A stretch of 64,000 nucleotides of DNA from Megamerina dolium (GCA_963854835.1 OY978529.1:36080055-36144054); one strand, 5' to 3'; counted from the stretch's first letter, positions 1-11,893 are shown. Numbers and translations are program-made. Notes: generated by a model not told the origin, from the sequence alone.

Positions 1-739
1 GCTTACAAAAACAAACGAAAGAGTCGAAGAAGCAAATAGAGAAGAAATGAAATAAATATGATGAAGGAGAAAAAAAATGTAGTTAATGACCATATACATA
101 AACATTAAAGTACAAGTACTACCGGCAAGTGTAACAAATACTATAAAAGCAACACCAACACATCATCACTAGCATCAGCATTGATAGCAACATGGAGTAA
201 AAGAGTGGGAAAAAAATGTGAATAAAATGTAATGAAATGAAATAAACAAACAAATAAAATAAACAAACGCCTCATTACACGCGAAATTAAGTTTAAATGT
301 TTGTTTAATATGTTTTCATTGCTGCTACTGATGTGCGTGTGTATAGTAGAAATCCCCCAAGGGTTTTTAGCCGTATACACCGTAATATAGTAGTAGCAAC
401 TGTAGAGTATACTTATGTTATATGTATGAACAGCAGTAAGTAATAAGACGTGAGTAAACAAATGATGCATTACACACACATACACAAAGGTGGGTGGCTG
501 TGAGTCTGTGCTAGCGTTGTTAAAAATTTTGATGTATACCATAATCATGGCAACCACAGTTTTAATAATAAAACACAATAACATCTACCGAAGCTGTTTA
601 AATATACTATAATGTGTAAATAAGTCCCTTTGACCTTATAGATTATTGCAATCATTGAACTCTGTTCGATATTTTTTTTGAAATTGATCACGTAAACTGA
701 ACGAAACCTTGAAAAATATTAAGGAGACTCTTTAACATC
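1..739. other. AT-rich DNA without a recognised gene
   Basis: Open frames here are made of low-complexity A/T-rich codons with no recognisable domain. I see short A-runs and a little CA-rich sequence near 470-490 but no transposon. Nothing supports a host exon. Confidence 0.5.
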
Positions 740-1490
740 AATTTTAACCAGTAAACCATTGGTTTACTGAATTTCGGTGCGATCGTACCAGCACAAGTAC
801 CGCTGAACCTTCTGGTCGCCCAATTGAGGCCACCACACCAGAAACGGTCGATATAATCCAGCGATGAGCATTTAAATTCAAAAAGTTAAAGGCTTATCAT
901 CTGAACAAGTGATTTCAGTTTTGAAGAAATGCTTTCATATGACAAAGCTATTTGCAACATGGAACCGTGTTTGCTCACAATCGTTTGACAACTTCAGGGA
1001 ATTGTTTGGCGATGCTCAATAGCAATGAGTTTTAAAGCCATTTTGTAAACGTTGTCGAAACATTGGCCAAAGTCCCTGGCCTCTGATGTCTTGTGATGGA
1101 TCTCTAGACAAATGGAGCCAGAAGAATGCCATGGTGGATCTGTCGTCAGCCAACAACGTTATGTCGATAGTTTCTTGGATTGCGCGCGGAGTCATTCACA
1201 TCGATTAGCTTGATTTGAAGCAAAGCACTGGTGCAAAAGTCCACAGCAACAATGGCTAAATTGCATAAAGCCGATTGATCGTATTTTTTTCACCATTAGC
1301 GATTATTTCCTGTTTCAATCATGAAGAATGGGCTCCGTAGGATTCGGATCCAGAGGTCATAGATTGAATATATGCATATTTTGATGACTTCGAATAAAAA
1401 AAAAATTCAGAAACATCTACAAAGGGCTTGAAAATGTCAATGGTCAATGTTTCAATTTACGGGAACTTATTGACCCACCTTCTTAGACTA
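740..1490 (+). pseudogene. Decayed mariner transposase
   Basis: The clearest block starts at 760 and reads WFTEFRCDRTSTS, then AEPSGRPIEATTPETV, which is the linker between the two N-terminal DNA-binding helix-turn-helix motifs of mariner transposases. Further along in shifted frames are IARGVIHID near 1180, ISDYFLFQS near 1295 (the third-aspartate region), YAYFDDFE near 1370 and a C-terminal YKGLENVNGQCFNL block near 1410. Many stops and frameshifts make it non-functional. The order of blocks matches a single element about 750 bp long, so it has internal deletions. I did not identify terminal inverted repeats. Mariners catalyse cut-and-paste transposition into TA sites; family identity is firm, subfamily is not. 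Confidence 0.82.
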
Positions 1491-1722
1491 ATGTAAAATT
1501 GATATTACTATCAAGATTGGCTTTCGAAAAAGTGGAATATTGAATTTAACATTGTATCCTCAAGAAGCATCTTAGGCATTGTGAAATGATACCTTCATAA
1601 AATTGGTGCCATTGACGCCATTAGTCTGCCTAATAACAAACTCAAGTTAAAACAAAAATTAGTACTTCACCTCGAAAAAGTGTTTCAAGCGAAGGACCTA
1701 CATGCTCAAACAGAGGAAGAGC

Positions 1723-1806
1723 CCATCAAATGTTGTTTCCGGACCATCGAATGTTGTGTCGGAACCATCAATGATCAGTTCTGGATCATCAAATGTTTTT
1801 TTCTGA
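1723..1806. repeat. 21-bp minisatellite, four units
   Basis: Four adjacent 21-bp units begin at 1723, 1744, 1765 and 1786. Each starts ccatca or a close variant and the first two run into atgttgt. The length is a multiple of three, so a frame stays open across the first units (reading PSNVVSG, PSNVVSE), but it stops right after unit four. I treat it as a repeat, not a gene. Confidence 0.7.
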
Positions 1807-2218
1807 GATTTTCGAATATAGTTCCTCGGTTATGAAATATAAAGCTGAAAAACGTGAACGATGTGGGAAAACAAAAATCAAAAAATCACCGCAATCAATC
1901 ATCGCCACTCGAAAGAATGTGCGAAAAAATTGTAATTTACTTTCAATCGAGCAGTTAGTAATGTGTCATGTGTGATCCTTGAAAATCGATCAAATTAAAA
2001 ATTTTCATTAAAAAAATCTCTCGCACAAGCGTTGAACGATTTTTTAATGTTTTTTGTAAAATAAAATTGCTGAAAACAAAAAAAAATCGCGTTGTCCACA
2101 AAAAATTATATTATTTTTAAGAAAAATCCCCACACTTTGAATTGTGTTGTTCAGTATTAAATCTTACAAAGGGAAGTGGAAATTCAATGGAATTATGCGC
2201 TCATACTAAAAAAAAATA

Positions 2219-2572
2219 AAATAAATATGTGGCACTTAAAGCCATGAAGGGCTCATTGGCCGAGCTTCTCTTCCATTACTGTTCTGCGTCTTAAATTTGG
2301 ACAGTATTAGAATGGACCTACTTATTTTAGCCGGTTCCGAACGGCAGAACACTTGTGACATCACTTTTTCTGAGCTTTGTCACAGAGTTCTTTTTAGAAG
2401 CTTTTTCATGGCAAGTTGTTACTGTCGGAAGAATTGCCAATTGCTTGCCGACAGGTGGGTACCGTTCGAAAGAAAAATCTTTTCGATATTAAATTTGTTA
2501 TGCATCAGCCGGGTATTGAACCACGACCTACAGATCAGAAGGCGAACACACTAACCACTGAGCTACGGCACC
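2219..2572 (-). mobile_element. tRNA-derived SINE, minus strand
   Basis: On the minus strand the copy begins with a tRNA-like head: an A box (tagctcagtggttagtg) and a degenerate B box, the internal RNA polymerase III promoter. The body then contains the landmarks tctttcgaacggtacccacc, ggcaattcttccgacagtaa, tgccatgaaaaagcttctaa and a 3' end reading cacatatttattttat. It is about 354 bp long. Flanking it is a likely 7-bp target duplication, catacta, at 2212-2218 and 2573-2579. It has landed at the 3' end of the mariner relic that follows. Confidence 0.85.
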
Positions 2573-2576
2573 CATA

Positions 2577-3560
2577 CTATCGATAGATTTTTGCCATTTC
2601 AGCGGTGGCTCATTTATCTCTCTGCTGTAGAAGCCTGGTTTACGAGAGTCGATGAACTGCTGGAAGGCTCTTTGACAGCCTCTTCGGAATTAAATTTTTT
2701 TCCAACCAGAAAGTTGTCCAAATTCCGAAAGAAGTGGTGGTCGGTGGGTGCAAGAACGGGTGAATATGGTGGGTGACGGAGACTTTCCAAATCCAACTCC
2801 TGTAGCTTTGCCACAGTCATTCGTGAAGTGTGTGGTGGCGTGTTATCGTGCAGGAGGCTTGAGTTTGATCGGTTGATGAATTTCGGGTGTTTAATCGCAT
2901 GATTCTGCATCATTTTACCCAGTTGCATACAGTAGACATTCGTTGTGATCCATTCACCCGGTTTCGTGAAGCTATGGTGGATTACACAGCCTCCAGACAA
3001 CCATAGAGTCACCATCAGCTTCTTTTGGTGGCTGTTTGGTTTTGGGCAGTATTTCGGTGCTTCATTTCAATCCAACCACTGTAATGAATATTGCGATTGT
3101 CATAAAAGATTCATTTATCATCATACGTAACAACTCGACTCAAAAATTGTTCGCTTTTGTTGCGAGCAAAGAACGAAAGACATGCTTCGAGGCAATAGCG
3201 TTTTTGGTTATCGTTCAATTCGTGTGATACCCACTTATCCAGCTTTTTCACCTTGCCGATTTGAGCCAATTGGGTTAGTGTTATTTGCTTGGGTAATGAT
3301 AAATAGTGTGCACTTTGGGCCGGCTACGATTCGATTGTGGCTTTCAGCACGCCGTTATCCACCTTCGTCTCAGGTCGTCCACGTGGTTCATTGGTCACAT
3401 CGAAGTCACCAGAAAGGAACTACACAAACCAATGGGATACTATCTGCTTTGAAGTGACTTTAGTGCCAAATACAGCTTTAATATTTCGAGTTGTTTCTGC
3501 CGCTTTGGTTCCTCGGTGGAACTCGTACTTCATCAGAAAACGAATTTCGCTATTTTGCAT
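2577..3560 (-). pseudogene. Mariner transposase relic, cecropia-like
   Basis: On the minus strand a start codon at 3558-3560 opens MQNSEIRFLMKYEFHRGTKA, the usual mariner N terminus with its first helix-turn-helix. Further blocks in shifted frames are GDFDVTNEPRGRPETKVDN, IGKVKKLDKWVSHEL and VVTYDDK followed by a stop and IFYDN, the region of catalytic aspartate 1. An open stretch at 2614-3015 carries LLHDNTPPH (second aspartate) and YSPVLAPTDHHFFRNLDNFL (third aspartate of the DD34D triad), ending near KWQKSIDS. Multiple frameshifts and stops show it is dead. The wording resembles the Hsmar1/cecropia group, which is a judgement from memory of the family. Confidence 0.88.
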
Positions 3561-3620
3561 TGTCTCACTAAAATGAAAAAAATCGAACTTTAAGTAAAGC
3601 ATCTTCTTTAAATTTCCACT

Positions 3621-3662
3621 AAACCGATCAACCGGTCAACCGGGTCAACCGATTGACCGGTT
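3621..3662. repeat. Short GC-rich repeat with 10-bp inverted arms
   Basis: Near-tandem 8-10 bp units of the form ccgatcaa, ccggtcaa, ccgggtcaa, ccgattga, ccgg. The arms aaccggtcaa (3630-3639) and ttgaccggtt (3653-3662) are exact reverse complements around a 13-base loop. It may be the edge of the adjacent mariner or a separate binding-site-like cluster. Confidence 0.55.
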
Positions 3663-4200
3663 TTCATAATTTTAATTTTTATAACAATTCTTGGAAGAAG
3701 AAACAATTCAGCGATGGACTCTTGAAACGTCAAGCGGACAACTTCATTTAAACTTCAACTAAAGAATAGAAATGTTTCTGATAGGAAACTAAATGAAAAA
3801 CTAAATGAGAATTGAAGAAATTTTGTTTGAAAAAACTATACGGCTCAGATGGCTGAAACTTGCAACTTGATATTATAGAATGGCGTTGCTATTTACTAAG
3901 CTTAAGTTTGAGAAGAATCATGGCCACTTTAAAAAAAAATTAAATAACAGCTTAAGGTAAGAGGGTAGACCAGTATCTTTTCTTGAAGGCAGGTGGCGTT
4001 GTTGTCATGTATCTAAGCTACTATATAAGCTCGTAAAGCAAGACGATTGTATTTCAATTTAGTGATTTTGGTCAGAAAAATACAGAATTTTTGAGTCGCT
4101 TTTACAACACCAAACTTCTAAAGTCGAAATGACAAAATTGTAAATAATTGAAATTGTAACAAATGAACTTCACAAGCTTTGAAGGCATGTAATATGAATT
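3663..4200. other. Unassigned AT-rich DNA
   Basis: I see no gene, repeat family or terminal repeat here. Short imperfect A- and T-runs only. Confidence 0.4.
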
Positions 4201-4209
4201 TTCATTTCT

Positions 4210-5010
4210 TATTACTATTATTTTTTAATTTTTTTTTTTGTTGAAATTTTCTCATATTTTTCACATTTTTTCATATATTTGCTTCCAATTTGTTTTTTTT
4301 TTTTTTTTTGGTCAACGATCTCAATTAAAAAATAATTTCTCACCGTTGTTGCTGCTGCGGATGCTTGGTGCTGTTGTTGCGGCCGTTGTTTGAGATCAAA
4401 ACGTGTTTCTATTGTGATTGTTATTGTTGCTATAGGGATTTTTATCTGTGAATCTACTGTCGCTGCTGCTTTCGTTGTTCTTGTTGTTGTTGTTTTGTTT
4501 TGCATATTCACATGGTCATAAATTAAAATTTTAATAACAGCGAAGGACGCGCGAGCACAGCAAATGTAGGTACACACACACACACACACACACATAGAGA
4601 CAAGCCAATGCAATTGAATAAACCAGGACATGCCCAGTATATGCTGTTGTTGTTGTTGTTGTTGTTGTAATACAGCAATTGTGATAGAAAAAAGGGGAAG
4701 CTAACTACTAACAACACCGTATTTGCTGCATATGACGCAATGATGATGCGATGATATAGTGGTTGCTTGCAGTGGCAGTGGCAGTGGCAGTAGCAGCACC
4801 AACGACAAACGGTAGCAGCAATAAATCGTTGTAAGCAAATAAATCAACAAGCTCATAAATTCCGATGCAACGCTTTGGCTTGTTCGACTTTATTATTATT
4901 CAAACAACAACAACAACAGCATCTATGATGAAGAAGCAAATGCGATGCGCGTAAATTGAGACTGGAAATTGCAGAAATAAAAAAAAAAAAAAAAAACAAC
5001 GACAACAAAT
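4210..5010. repeat. Microsatellite cluster
   Basis: A dense group of simple repeats: T-runs near 4225-4310, interrupted GTT/TGC repeats at 4345-4395 and 4475-4500, a (CA)n tract at about 4572-4594, (TTG)n at 4643-4668, a 6-bp repeat built on agtggc near 4771-4795, (CAA)n near 4901-4918, and an A-run near 4979-4996. The protein frames across this stretch (poly-N, poly-T, poly-C-V) are by-products of these repeats. Confidence 0.85.
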
Positions 5011-5199
5011 ATTTTATGGTGTGATTATATTGAGAAAGGGCAAGAATTGGATGAAGATTTTTCAAATTTAGGTACTTAAGAGTTAAAAATACTAAAGAAT
5101 GCTGAGGTGTTGCAACATTGCAGCCATTAGTCGATATTATAATAAAATTTAATTATTTTATTCGCGAACAGATTTAGTCTAGTTTTTCACTGAGCTGTG

Positions 5200-6072
5200 A
5201 TCATAAACTTTTTCGTAATATTCTATAAGTAGAGGATCCGTAGAACTCTGGCAAAGCTTCTAATTGATCTTAGCCACTGAACCCTTTGAAATAGCTGACG
5301 TTAGAGGAAGACATCCAGAAGATGTTTCTTATTAAATTTTTTCTATCGGAAAACGGATTCCTGAACCCTTTGGCTACTAAGCCTTCTCACTGAATTTTGT
5401 CCCTAAAATTTTTAGAAGCTTTTTCAAGTCAAATTTTTTTTTTTGTCATAAGATATAATCGACACTAGAAAAACAGTTGACGCTAGAGGATGTATGAATT
5501 TTTTGGCTAAACTTCTCACTGAATTTTATCGCTGAACTCTTTCAGAGATTTTCCGTGTCAAATTTTTTCTATCGGAAGAGGATTCGTGGAAACCTTTTCA
5601 ATTGTGGTTCTCATCTGTGATGTCACTGAAACCTTTCAGATTTTTAATATCAGCCCTATGGTTGAGTTTTGTCACTGGACCCTTCAGAAATACGTTCATG
5701 TGAAAAATTCATTTCCTGAGAAGATATAATTGGCACTAAAAAAGTAGTTGGCGCTAGTTGATCCGTAAAACTATTTGGCTGAGCTTTTCACAGAGTTCTG
5801 ATACTAAACTCTTTCAGAAAAAATGTTATGTCAATGAGAATAGCATCCGTAGAGTTCTTTGGTTGAACTTCTCACTGACCTTTGTTACGAAAATCTCCAG
5901 ATGTTCATTATCTCTCAAAAGATTTGGTATGTAAATTTTTTTCAATCAAAAGAGGGTCCGCGGAACCCTTTTGGAGAAGTGTCTCAAGAAGTTTTGCCGC
6001 TGAACTCTTTCAGGTTTAATGTCAAATTTTTCGTCTGTAAATATAAATGGCAGCGGAAAAATAGTTGGCGCT
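5200..6072. repeat. Diverged tandem array, left part
   Basis: A segment of roughly 100-190 bp recurs in diverged form. Landmarks repeated several times are tttggctgagcttttcac, ctgaactctttcagaa, tgtcaaattttttctatcgg, aagatataattggcactag and agttggcgctag. Several landmarks resemble the 3' half of the SINE family read on its minus strand (gagctttgtcac, agaagctttttcatggcaag, actgtcggaagaattg). The array continues at 6583 after a retrotransposon insertion. Confidence 0.65.
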
Positions 6073-6082
6073 AGTGCATCCA

Positions 6083-6572
6083 GAACGAAGAACAAAAACT
6101 ACGCTCTACAAATCTCTGTCCGTACATATGGCGCTGAAGCGTGGACAATTTCCACCTCGGATGAACGTATGCTTGGAGTTTTTGAGAGAAAAGTCCTACG
6201 CAAGATCTTTGGACCTATTTGCGTTGGTGGCGAGTACCGAATAAGGTACAACCATGAGCTGTACGAGCTGTATGCCGATATTGACATAGTAAAGCGCATC
6301 AAAATCCAGCGGCTGCGCTGGCTAGGTCATGTCGAGCGAATGGAAGAACACGCTCCAGCTAAGAAGGTGTTATATTCGGAACCCGCTGGAGGACGACGCA
6401 GAAGCGGAAGACCTAACCTCCGGTGGAAGGACCAAGTACTGGAGAACCTAACGGCACTTGGAATTTCTAATTGGCGCCAACTAGCGAAGAACAGAGATGG
6501 CTAGCGAAGCATGTTATATTCGGCCTAAATCGATATTCGCTTGTTATGGCCACATAAGTAAGTAAATAAGTA
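6083..6572 (+). mobile_element. 5'-truncated LINE 3' end with TAAG tail
   Basis: The insert encodes the C terminus of a non-LTR retrotransposon ORF2 protein: YGAEAWTISTSDERMLGVFE, RKVLRKIFGP, RYNHELYELY, RLRWLGHVERMEEHAP and a GRRRSGRPNLRW block, ending ALGISNWRQLAKNRDG with a stop where the sister copy has tryptophan. It ends in a tail built of taag units and is bracketed by the exact 10-bp duplication agtgcatcca at 6073-6082 and 6573-6582. This is the standard outcome of target-primed reverse transcription with 5' truncation. The C-terminal style is RTE-like, but the clade is not settled from this fragment. A second copy lies at 29998-30465. Confidence 0.9.
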
Positions 6573-6582
6573 AGTGCATCCA

Positions 6583-6735
6583 TAGTATACTGTGCCTGAG
6601 CTTTTCACTGAGTTTTCTCACTGAACTCTTTCAGAAGATTTTTCATTTGAAACGCTTTTTTGTCCTAAGATATAATTATCACTTGAGGCTCCGCAAAGAA
6701 CCTTTTCTCTTTCAGAAACTTTTTAGGGGATCACT
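6583..6735. repeat. Diverged tandem array, right part
   Basis: Resumes the array interrupted by the LINE: gcttttcactgagttttctc, ctgaactctttcagaag and cctaagatataattatcac recur. It ends near 6730. Confidence 0.6.
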
Positions 6736-6839
6736 CATGGAGATCCCTAAATTGCGCTGTTTTCGGTGGAGTTGGAAGTCAATCGACGACCATTTTTTGT
6801 AGACTGTTACTGTAAACATTTTTTTTGAAATTTTGATTG

Positions 6840-7000
6840 TAACACGAATAAACTCTGAAACAGCTTAAAGTACTCGGATTTAGTGCTTACGAAAGATAGA
6901 ATCAAAACTATTAATTTGGATAAATTGAGCTCTGAAACTGTTTAAAGTACTTGGCATTAATGTTTACGAAAATTAGAGTCACAATCTATTCTTTTAATTG
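6840..7000. repeat. Diverged tandem duplication, about 78 bp
   Basis: Two consecutive units share actctgaaacagcttaaagt / gctctgaaactgtttaaagt, then tacttgg, then gtttacgaaa. The period is near 78 bp with roughly 75-80 percent similarity by eye. Confidence 0.55.
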
Positions 7001-7935
7001 AAGAATTTAATATGTTAGTGAAGTCAAATTTCTTGGAGGGTTTCCTACAAAGACAACAAAATCATTTCTGAGAAAAATATTTTTCATAAATTCATTTTTT
7101 AAAATTTACTCAGTAATTATTTTCGAAATCTCTTAAAACATAAAAATGGGAGAGTTTTCGAAACAAGAAACTTAAAAATTTTTTGCATTCAACTATATGG
7201 AAATTTTAATTGTTTTGCTTTCTATTGTGGCAAATATCGCTCTTTAATACGGCTACGTAAATATTATTATTATGCAGAAGTTTTAGTTGACTTCAGATTC
7301 AAGCATATGCCAATTCACAATACTATGGTATGTCCTCGTACGTATAATATGTACATATAAAAATATTATCTACGTACATTGAAAAGGTGGATCCAATGTA
7401 TACAGAAGCATATAAGCCCACATATGCATACATACTAAAAAGAAATCTAAAAAACGACATGAAAAATGAATAAATTTTCCAAAAGATTCGCAAAAATTGT
7501 CTAAAACAAAAGCTTAAATCTATTCGTTGCTGGTATTAGCCGAATCACAACAGGCAAAATTCATTGGCACCACAACAAACAGCAATGTTAGATGTGCAGC
7601 ATTTGTGGCATACACAAACACACACACACACACACACACACAAAATATAAAAAACAAGTAAAGAAAAATAAATAAAAAAACAAAGAATATTAAAGGCATA
7701 ATTTATGGACTCTATTTGGTGCTAAGCACCATAGAAAATTACATCGAATACTACTACTACGGTATTAGTAGTGGTGTAAATAACAACAGCCAACAGCCAA
7801 CAGCCAACAGCTGGGTTGGTGTTTAATGAAGGAATGCAAAATAATACTATAAAAATATGACTTATACTAGCCAGAAAGTCGTTTCGATAGTATTGAAACT
7901 TAAATATCATACACTATGACTAAGAGGCAGATAGA
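7001..7935. other. AT-rich DNA with simple repeats
   Basis: No gene recognised. It contains a (CA)n tract at about 7615-7642 and four head-to-tail copies of the 7-mer ccaacag near 7788-7811. Confidence 0.5.
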
Positions 7936-7939
7936 AATC

Positions 7940-9260
7940 CATTTTCGAAGACCTAATTTTGTATAGAAGATAAGCGTGATTTTCATGCGATCACTCTTAT
8001 TTTTAATTTTATTAAATTATTGGGTCAGAATAGGCAATTTACAAAATTTCAGCTCGATAGGTTTATATTTAGAGTTGTAAATTATAAAAAAAATATAATT
8101 CGAAAACATACTTTTATATGGAAAGTAGGCGTGATTTTCATGCGATTAGGCCCTATTTTTAACTAATCATATTATTGGTCAATATAATCATATTTACCAA
8201 ATTTCAGTTCCATAGATTTATATTTCGAAATGTAAAGTCACAAAACACACATTCGAAAATATACTTTAGTATGAGAGGTAGGCGAGATTTGCGTACAATT
8301 ACTCCAATTTTTAGGTTTAACGGATAATTTGTAGAAAATAATGATATTTACTAAATTTCAGCTTTTAAAATTTATATTTTGGAATGTAAAGCCTCAAAAT
8401 ATATATTCGAACATATAGTTTTATATGGGAGGTAAACGCAATTTTCATGCAATTACATCCATTTTCAAATGTATCATATTATTGATAAAAAAAATCATAT
8501 TTACTAAATTTCAGCTGGATAGATTTATATTTAAATATGTAAAGGCGGAAAGTATGCTTTCGAAAACATAGTTTTGTATGAAAGGTAGGTGAGATTTTTA
8601 AGCGATTTCGCCCATTTTTAAATCTGGTAAATAATTGTTGAATTTAATCATATTTACAAAAGCTTAGCTCGATACGATTATATTTAGATATATCGAGGCA
8701 TAATATATGCTTTCGCAAATGTACTTTCGCATTGAAGGTCGACGTGATTTATGTTGGATTTCATTTATATGCAAAAATATCAACTCATTGGCAATAAATA
8801 ATAATGTCCAATGGGTTTCAAGTAATTAATTTACTTAACGTGTTCGAAATCAGATAAAAACCTCTTTCGAAACTACACTTTTGTATGGAAGGTATGTGTG
8901 ATTTTTATTCGATTACGTTCATTTTTATACCTATTCATTCTTTTATAAAAAGAAGCTTCTATACATAATTTCAGCTAGATATATTTTTATTTGTGCACTC
9001 AAATTAATAAAATATATGTTCGAAACCATATTGTTGTATGACAACTGGTAGTGATATTCATCCGATGACATTCATTTTCAAAATTTTTTATTGCTTGTTA
9101 AAAATATTTGTATATACCAAATTTCAGCTCGATATTTTACTATTACAGCACAAAAAGTTGTAAAAGTATATGTTCGAAAGCATATGTTTGTATGGAAGGT
9201 GAGTGTAGTTTCCATTCGATTGTCATTATTTTTGAACTTTTAGGTTCGTTGGTGAAAAAA
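7940..9260 (-). repeat. Tandem array A1, ~153-bp units
   Basis: About nine diverged units with a period near 153 bp. The anchor, close to ttttgtatggaaggtaggcg, falls near 7958, 8110, 8263, 8420, 8572, 8725, 8880, 9032 and 9186. Each unit also carries tttaccaaatttcagctcga and agatttatattt. The same family lies in the opposite orientation at 38330-39200 and 50090-51490; I call the orientation there plus. No coding capacity is seen. Confidence 0.85.
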
Positions 9261-11190
9261 TTCGTATGCAAGGTGTTTCATTTTGATAGCTCTATAATTA
9301 TGGAAGTTATCGCGGAATTAAATAGAAAGCCATACAGGGAGATATGACTAAATCGCTTTTTATCAATAATAAGTATGAATTTGTTTAATAAGTGCTACGC
9401 CTACTTATGGGTGTCACAAACTCAATATACAATACATATCTTTGATTTTCTCTATGTTGAGTATAAAAAGGCGATATGAAAAGTAGATGGCTCTAGAGGG
9501 GCAAAAATAGAAAGCAGAGGGCGGCAAGAGTAAAGGAAGCGCAGAAAGCATTGAATTTACTATATGAATGTGTAGAATATCATGCTTGTTGTTGTTGTTG
9601 TTCTTGTTGTTATTGCATGAGCTTACAAATGCAGCAAATGGCAGACAAGCAGTAAACCACGAAAAAATGCAACGAAAACAACAATAACAACAACCACAAT
9701 AGGGAAATAAATTAGAAACAGATAAAATGAATGCAGAAGATGCTTATTACGCTACAAATCCACACTAAATACGGCAGAAGGTATAAAGAGTCGCAGAATG
9801 GTTAAGATCGAATGAGCTCGAGGGGAGAGTGTGTGTGTGTGTGTGTGTACAAAAAATAAAGTGCGAGCATTTAGTTGCGCCACTCAACACTCTTGTTATA
9901 CTCGATTGTATACCTAATGTTTGTTGTTATGAAATTGTATTATCTTTTGCCAAATATATGAGTATCTGGTATATGCGTGTGTGTGTAAGTGAATGTCCTG
10001 AAAATCGCTATAACGTATCAAGACCGCGCATATAATTCACACTCTAGTCAAATACCTAGATACACCACATAGAATGTGTGTACTTGTACATGTGTTTGTG
10101 TGCTACTTGTACACACACACACACACATACACTTATACACCGGTGATAATTTATTTATTTGATATAATTTATTGCCCATTCATCATTTAACATGTATGCA
10201 ACCACATATACACACACATACACACATGCAACTACATCCTCCCAAAATAGTAATAAATAAATTTTATAGCATTTTCTTTTTTTCTTTTTCTTTCGTTTTG
10301 CTCATCTTCCCAGTCGACTTTTACTTTTTTCTTAAACACATATGTATGTTCCTGTACATATAAATCATAAAAATATTTAAGATCACTGATGGGTTGAAAA
10401 AAAGGATGGATCTCTTCTTTAAGGTAAGATTAAGAAAATGTTGACGATTTCAAAGGGAATAAGCAAAAGAGTTCAAAAGATCAAATGCACCTCATAGATC
10501 ATAGACAATTGCAAATATATACGAGTATTATTAGATTAAGGTGTCTTCACTGTACTGTGTTACAATAGTTACATAACATAGGAAGTCCCAGGTCAGTATG
10601 TATTTCAACTGTATACTTTTGGAAAAGTATGTATGCATGAAGAAGCAATGATCAGTTTTACTTTTGCCTAACAAGAAGAGTATGCCATAAATTAAATTAA
10701 AAAAAAAAAAACAAAAAAAAAGAATTGTTGCTCAAAAGAATAAACAACAACAATAACAAGAAAGAAGAACAACGCACAAAACCGCTGAAATCATTTTTGA
10801 TTTATATTCAAAATCATAATCACACCAGCGAACTATTGCTTGCCTATTATATCATACTAACTAGATTTGGGTAATATGTATGTGTTTGTGTACGTTACAA
10901 AAAAAAAAAAAATCAAAAACAAAACAAAAATTTGTTCATATTAAACGGAAGCATTTTTATGAGAATTTATTAAAAATATGACGCATATTAAAATCATATA
11001 AAAAATGTTTACTTTGTTTACTTTACGACCTTCGAGTACCCCACATATTCATATGGTACGAGTAGTAACAGGAAGAAAATTATTAAATGGCGGCATGATT
11101 ATTATCCATGATATTAGATGAAAAAAAAAATTAATTTTTTCTATTGTTTTTTTTTGTTTGTAATTTGTTGCTAAATTTTAATTTGTTAAT
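9261..11190. other. Intergenic DNA with microsatellites
   Basis: No gene recognised. Simple repeats include (TTG)n near 9588-9604, (TG)n at 9829-9848, (CA)n near 10111-10128 and 10208-10226, and A-runs near 10700 and 10900. Small open frames here follow these repeats. Confidence 0.5.
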
Positions 11191-11199
11191 TAGTAATTC

Positions 11200-11893
11200 G
11201 CATTTTGTAAGAGAACTCCCCTAAGGAGTTGAGCTAAGGGCTAAGTATGTTTGGGGGAAATACTTGTACAAAAGAACTAATTGGGATTTCGTGATGCATT
11301 TGACTGCTCACTGGATGAGCCCTGGGCAATTATGGGCAATTATTTGTCTATTTTTATGTACTTTTATTGTAATTTTATATGGGAACCACCCTAAGGAGTA
11401 GAGTTAGGGGGTAAGTTTGTTTGGAGAAAATGTTGATTAGTAAAAGTAAATAGGGTTTGGTCATACTGATGACGGCTCTAGGGGCGATTCTAGGGGAAAT
11501 TATGGGCATATTTTGTAGAATTTTTGGTACTTTTTAAACATTTTATAGGGGAGTCCCTCTAAATCATAGAGATAGAGCATAAGAATATTTAAGAAAAATG
11601 CTGAGAACCAAAAATTAACATGAGTCACTCATTCATATAACGGTTCTAGGAGTTAATCCCTGTTTTTGAAGATTTTCAGCTGTTTTTAGGTTTATTTTGT
11701 AGGGGAGAGCCTCTAAGGGATATATCGTATGTAGTGGATACGTACGTTCAGAAAATAACGAGTATTCAAAAATAATAGATGTCAGTCATATATTTCAGGT
11801 CTCTCTCTCTCTCTAGGTCCTCTGAGACCGATGGCAATGAAATTTATAAAACACATAAATTTAAAGAGGAAGTTTCTCTAAGGGACACAGAGT
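11200..11893 (+). repeat. Tandem array B1, ~160-bp units
   Basis: About five diverged units, each with an anchor like atgggagtccccctaagg (near 11208, 11373, 11541, 11693, 11860), then a gagatagggggtaagtatg-like box, gaaaatgttga, tcagtcata and ctctaggggcgatt. The same family is at 12300-12600, 29073-29870 and 34780-35000, and in reverse at 14985-15470, 29880-29985, 30478-30760 and 46930-47470. A ctctctctctct tract occurs near 11802. Confidence 0.75.

Noticed and set aside
141..584. 147-codon minus-strand frame
   Set aside because: Hydrophobic, low-complexity codons from AT-rich DNA with no domain or homolog recognised.
4218..4717. Minus-strand frames with poly-N, poly-T and CVCVCV runs
   Set aside because: These translate microsatellites.
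7940..9260. CRISPR-like array
   Set aside because: Units are ~153 bp, diverged throughout and without short direct repeats separated by unique spacers. This is eukaryotic satellite-like DNA.
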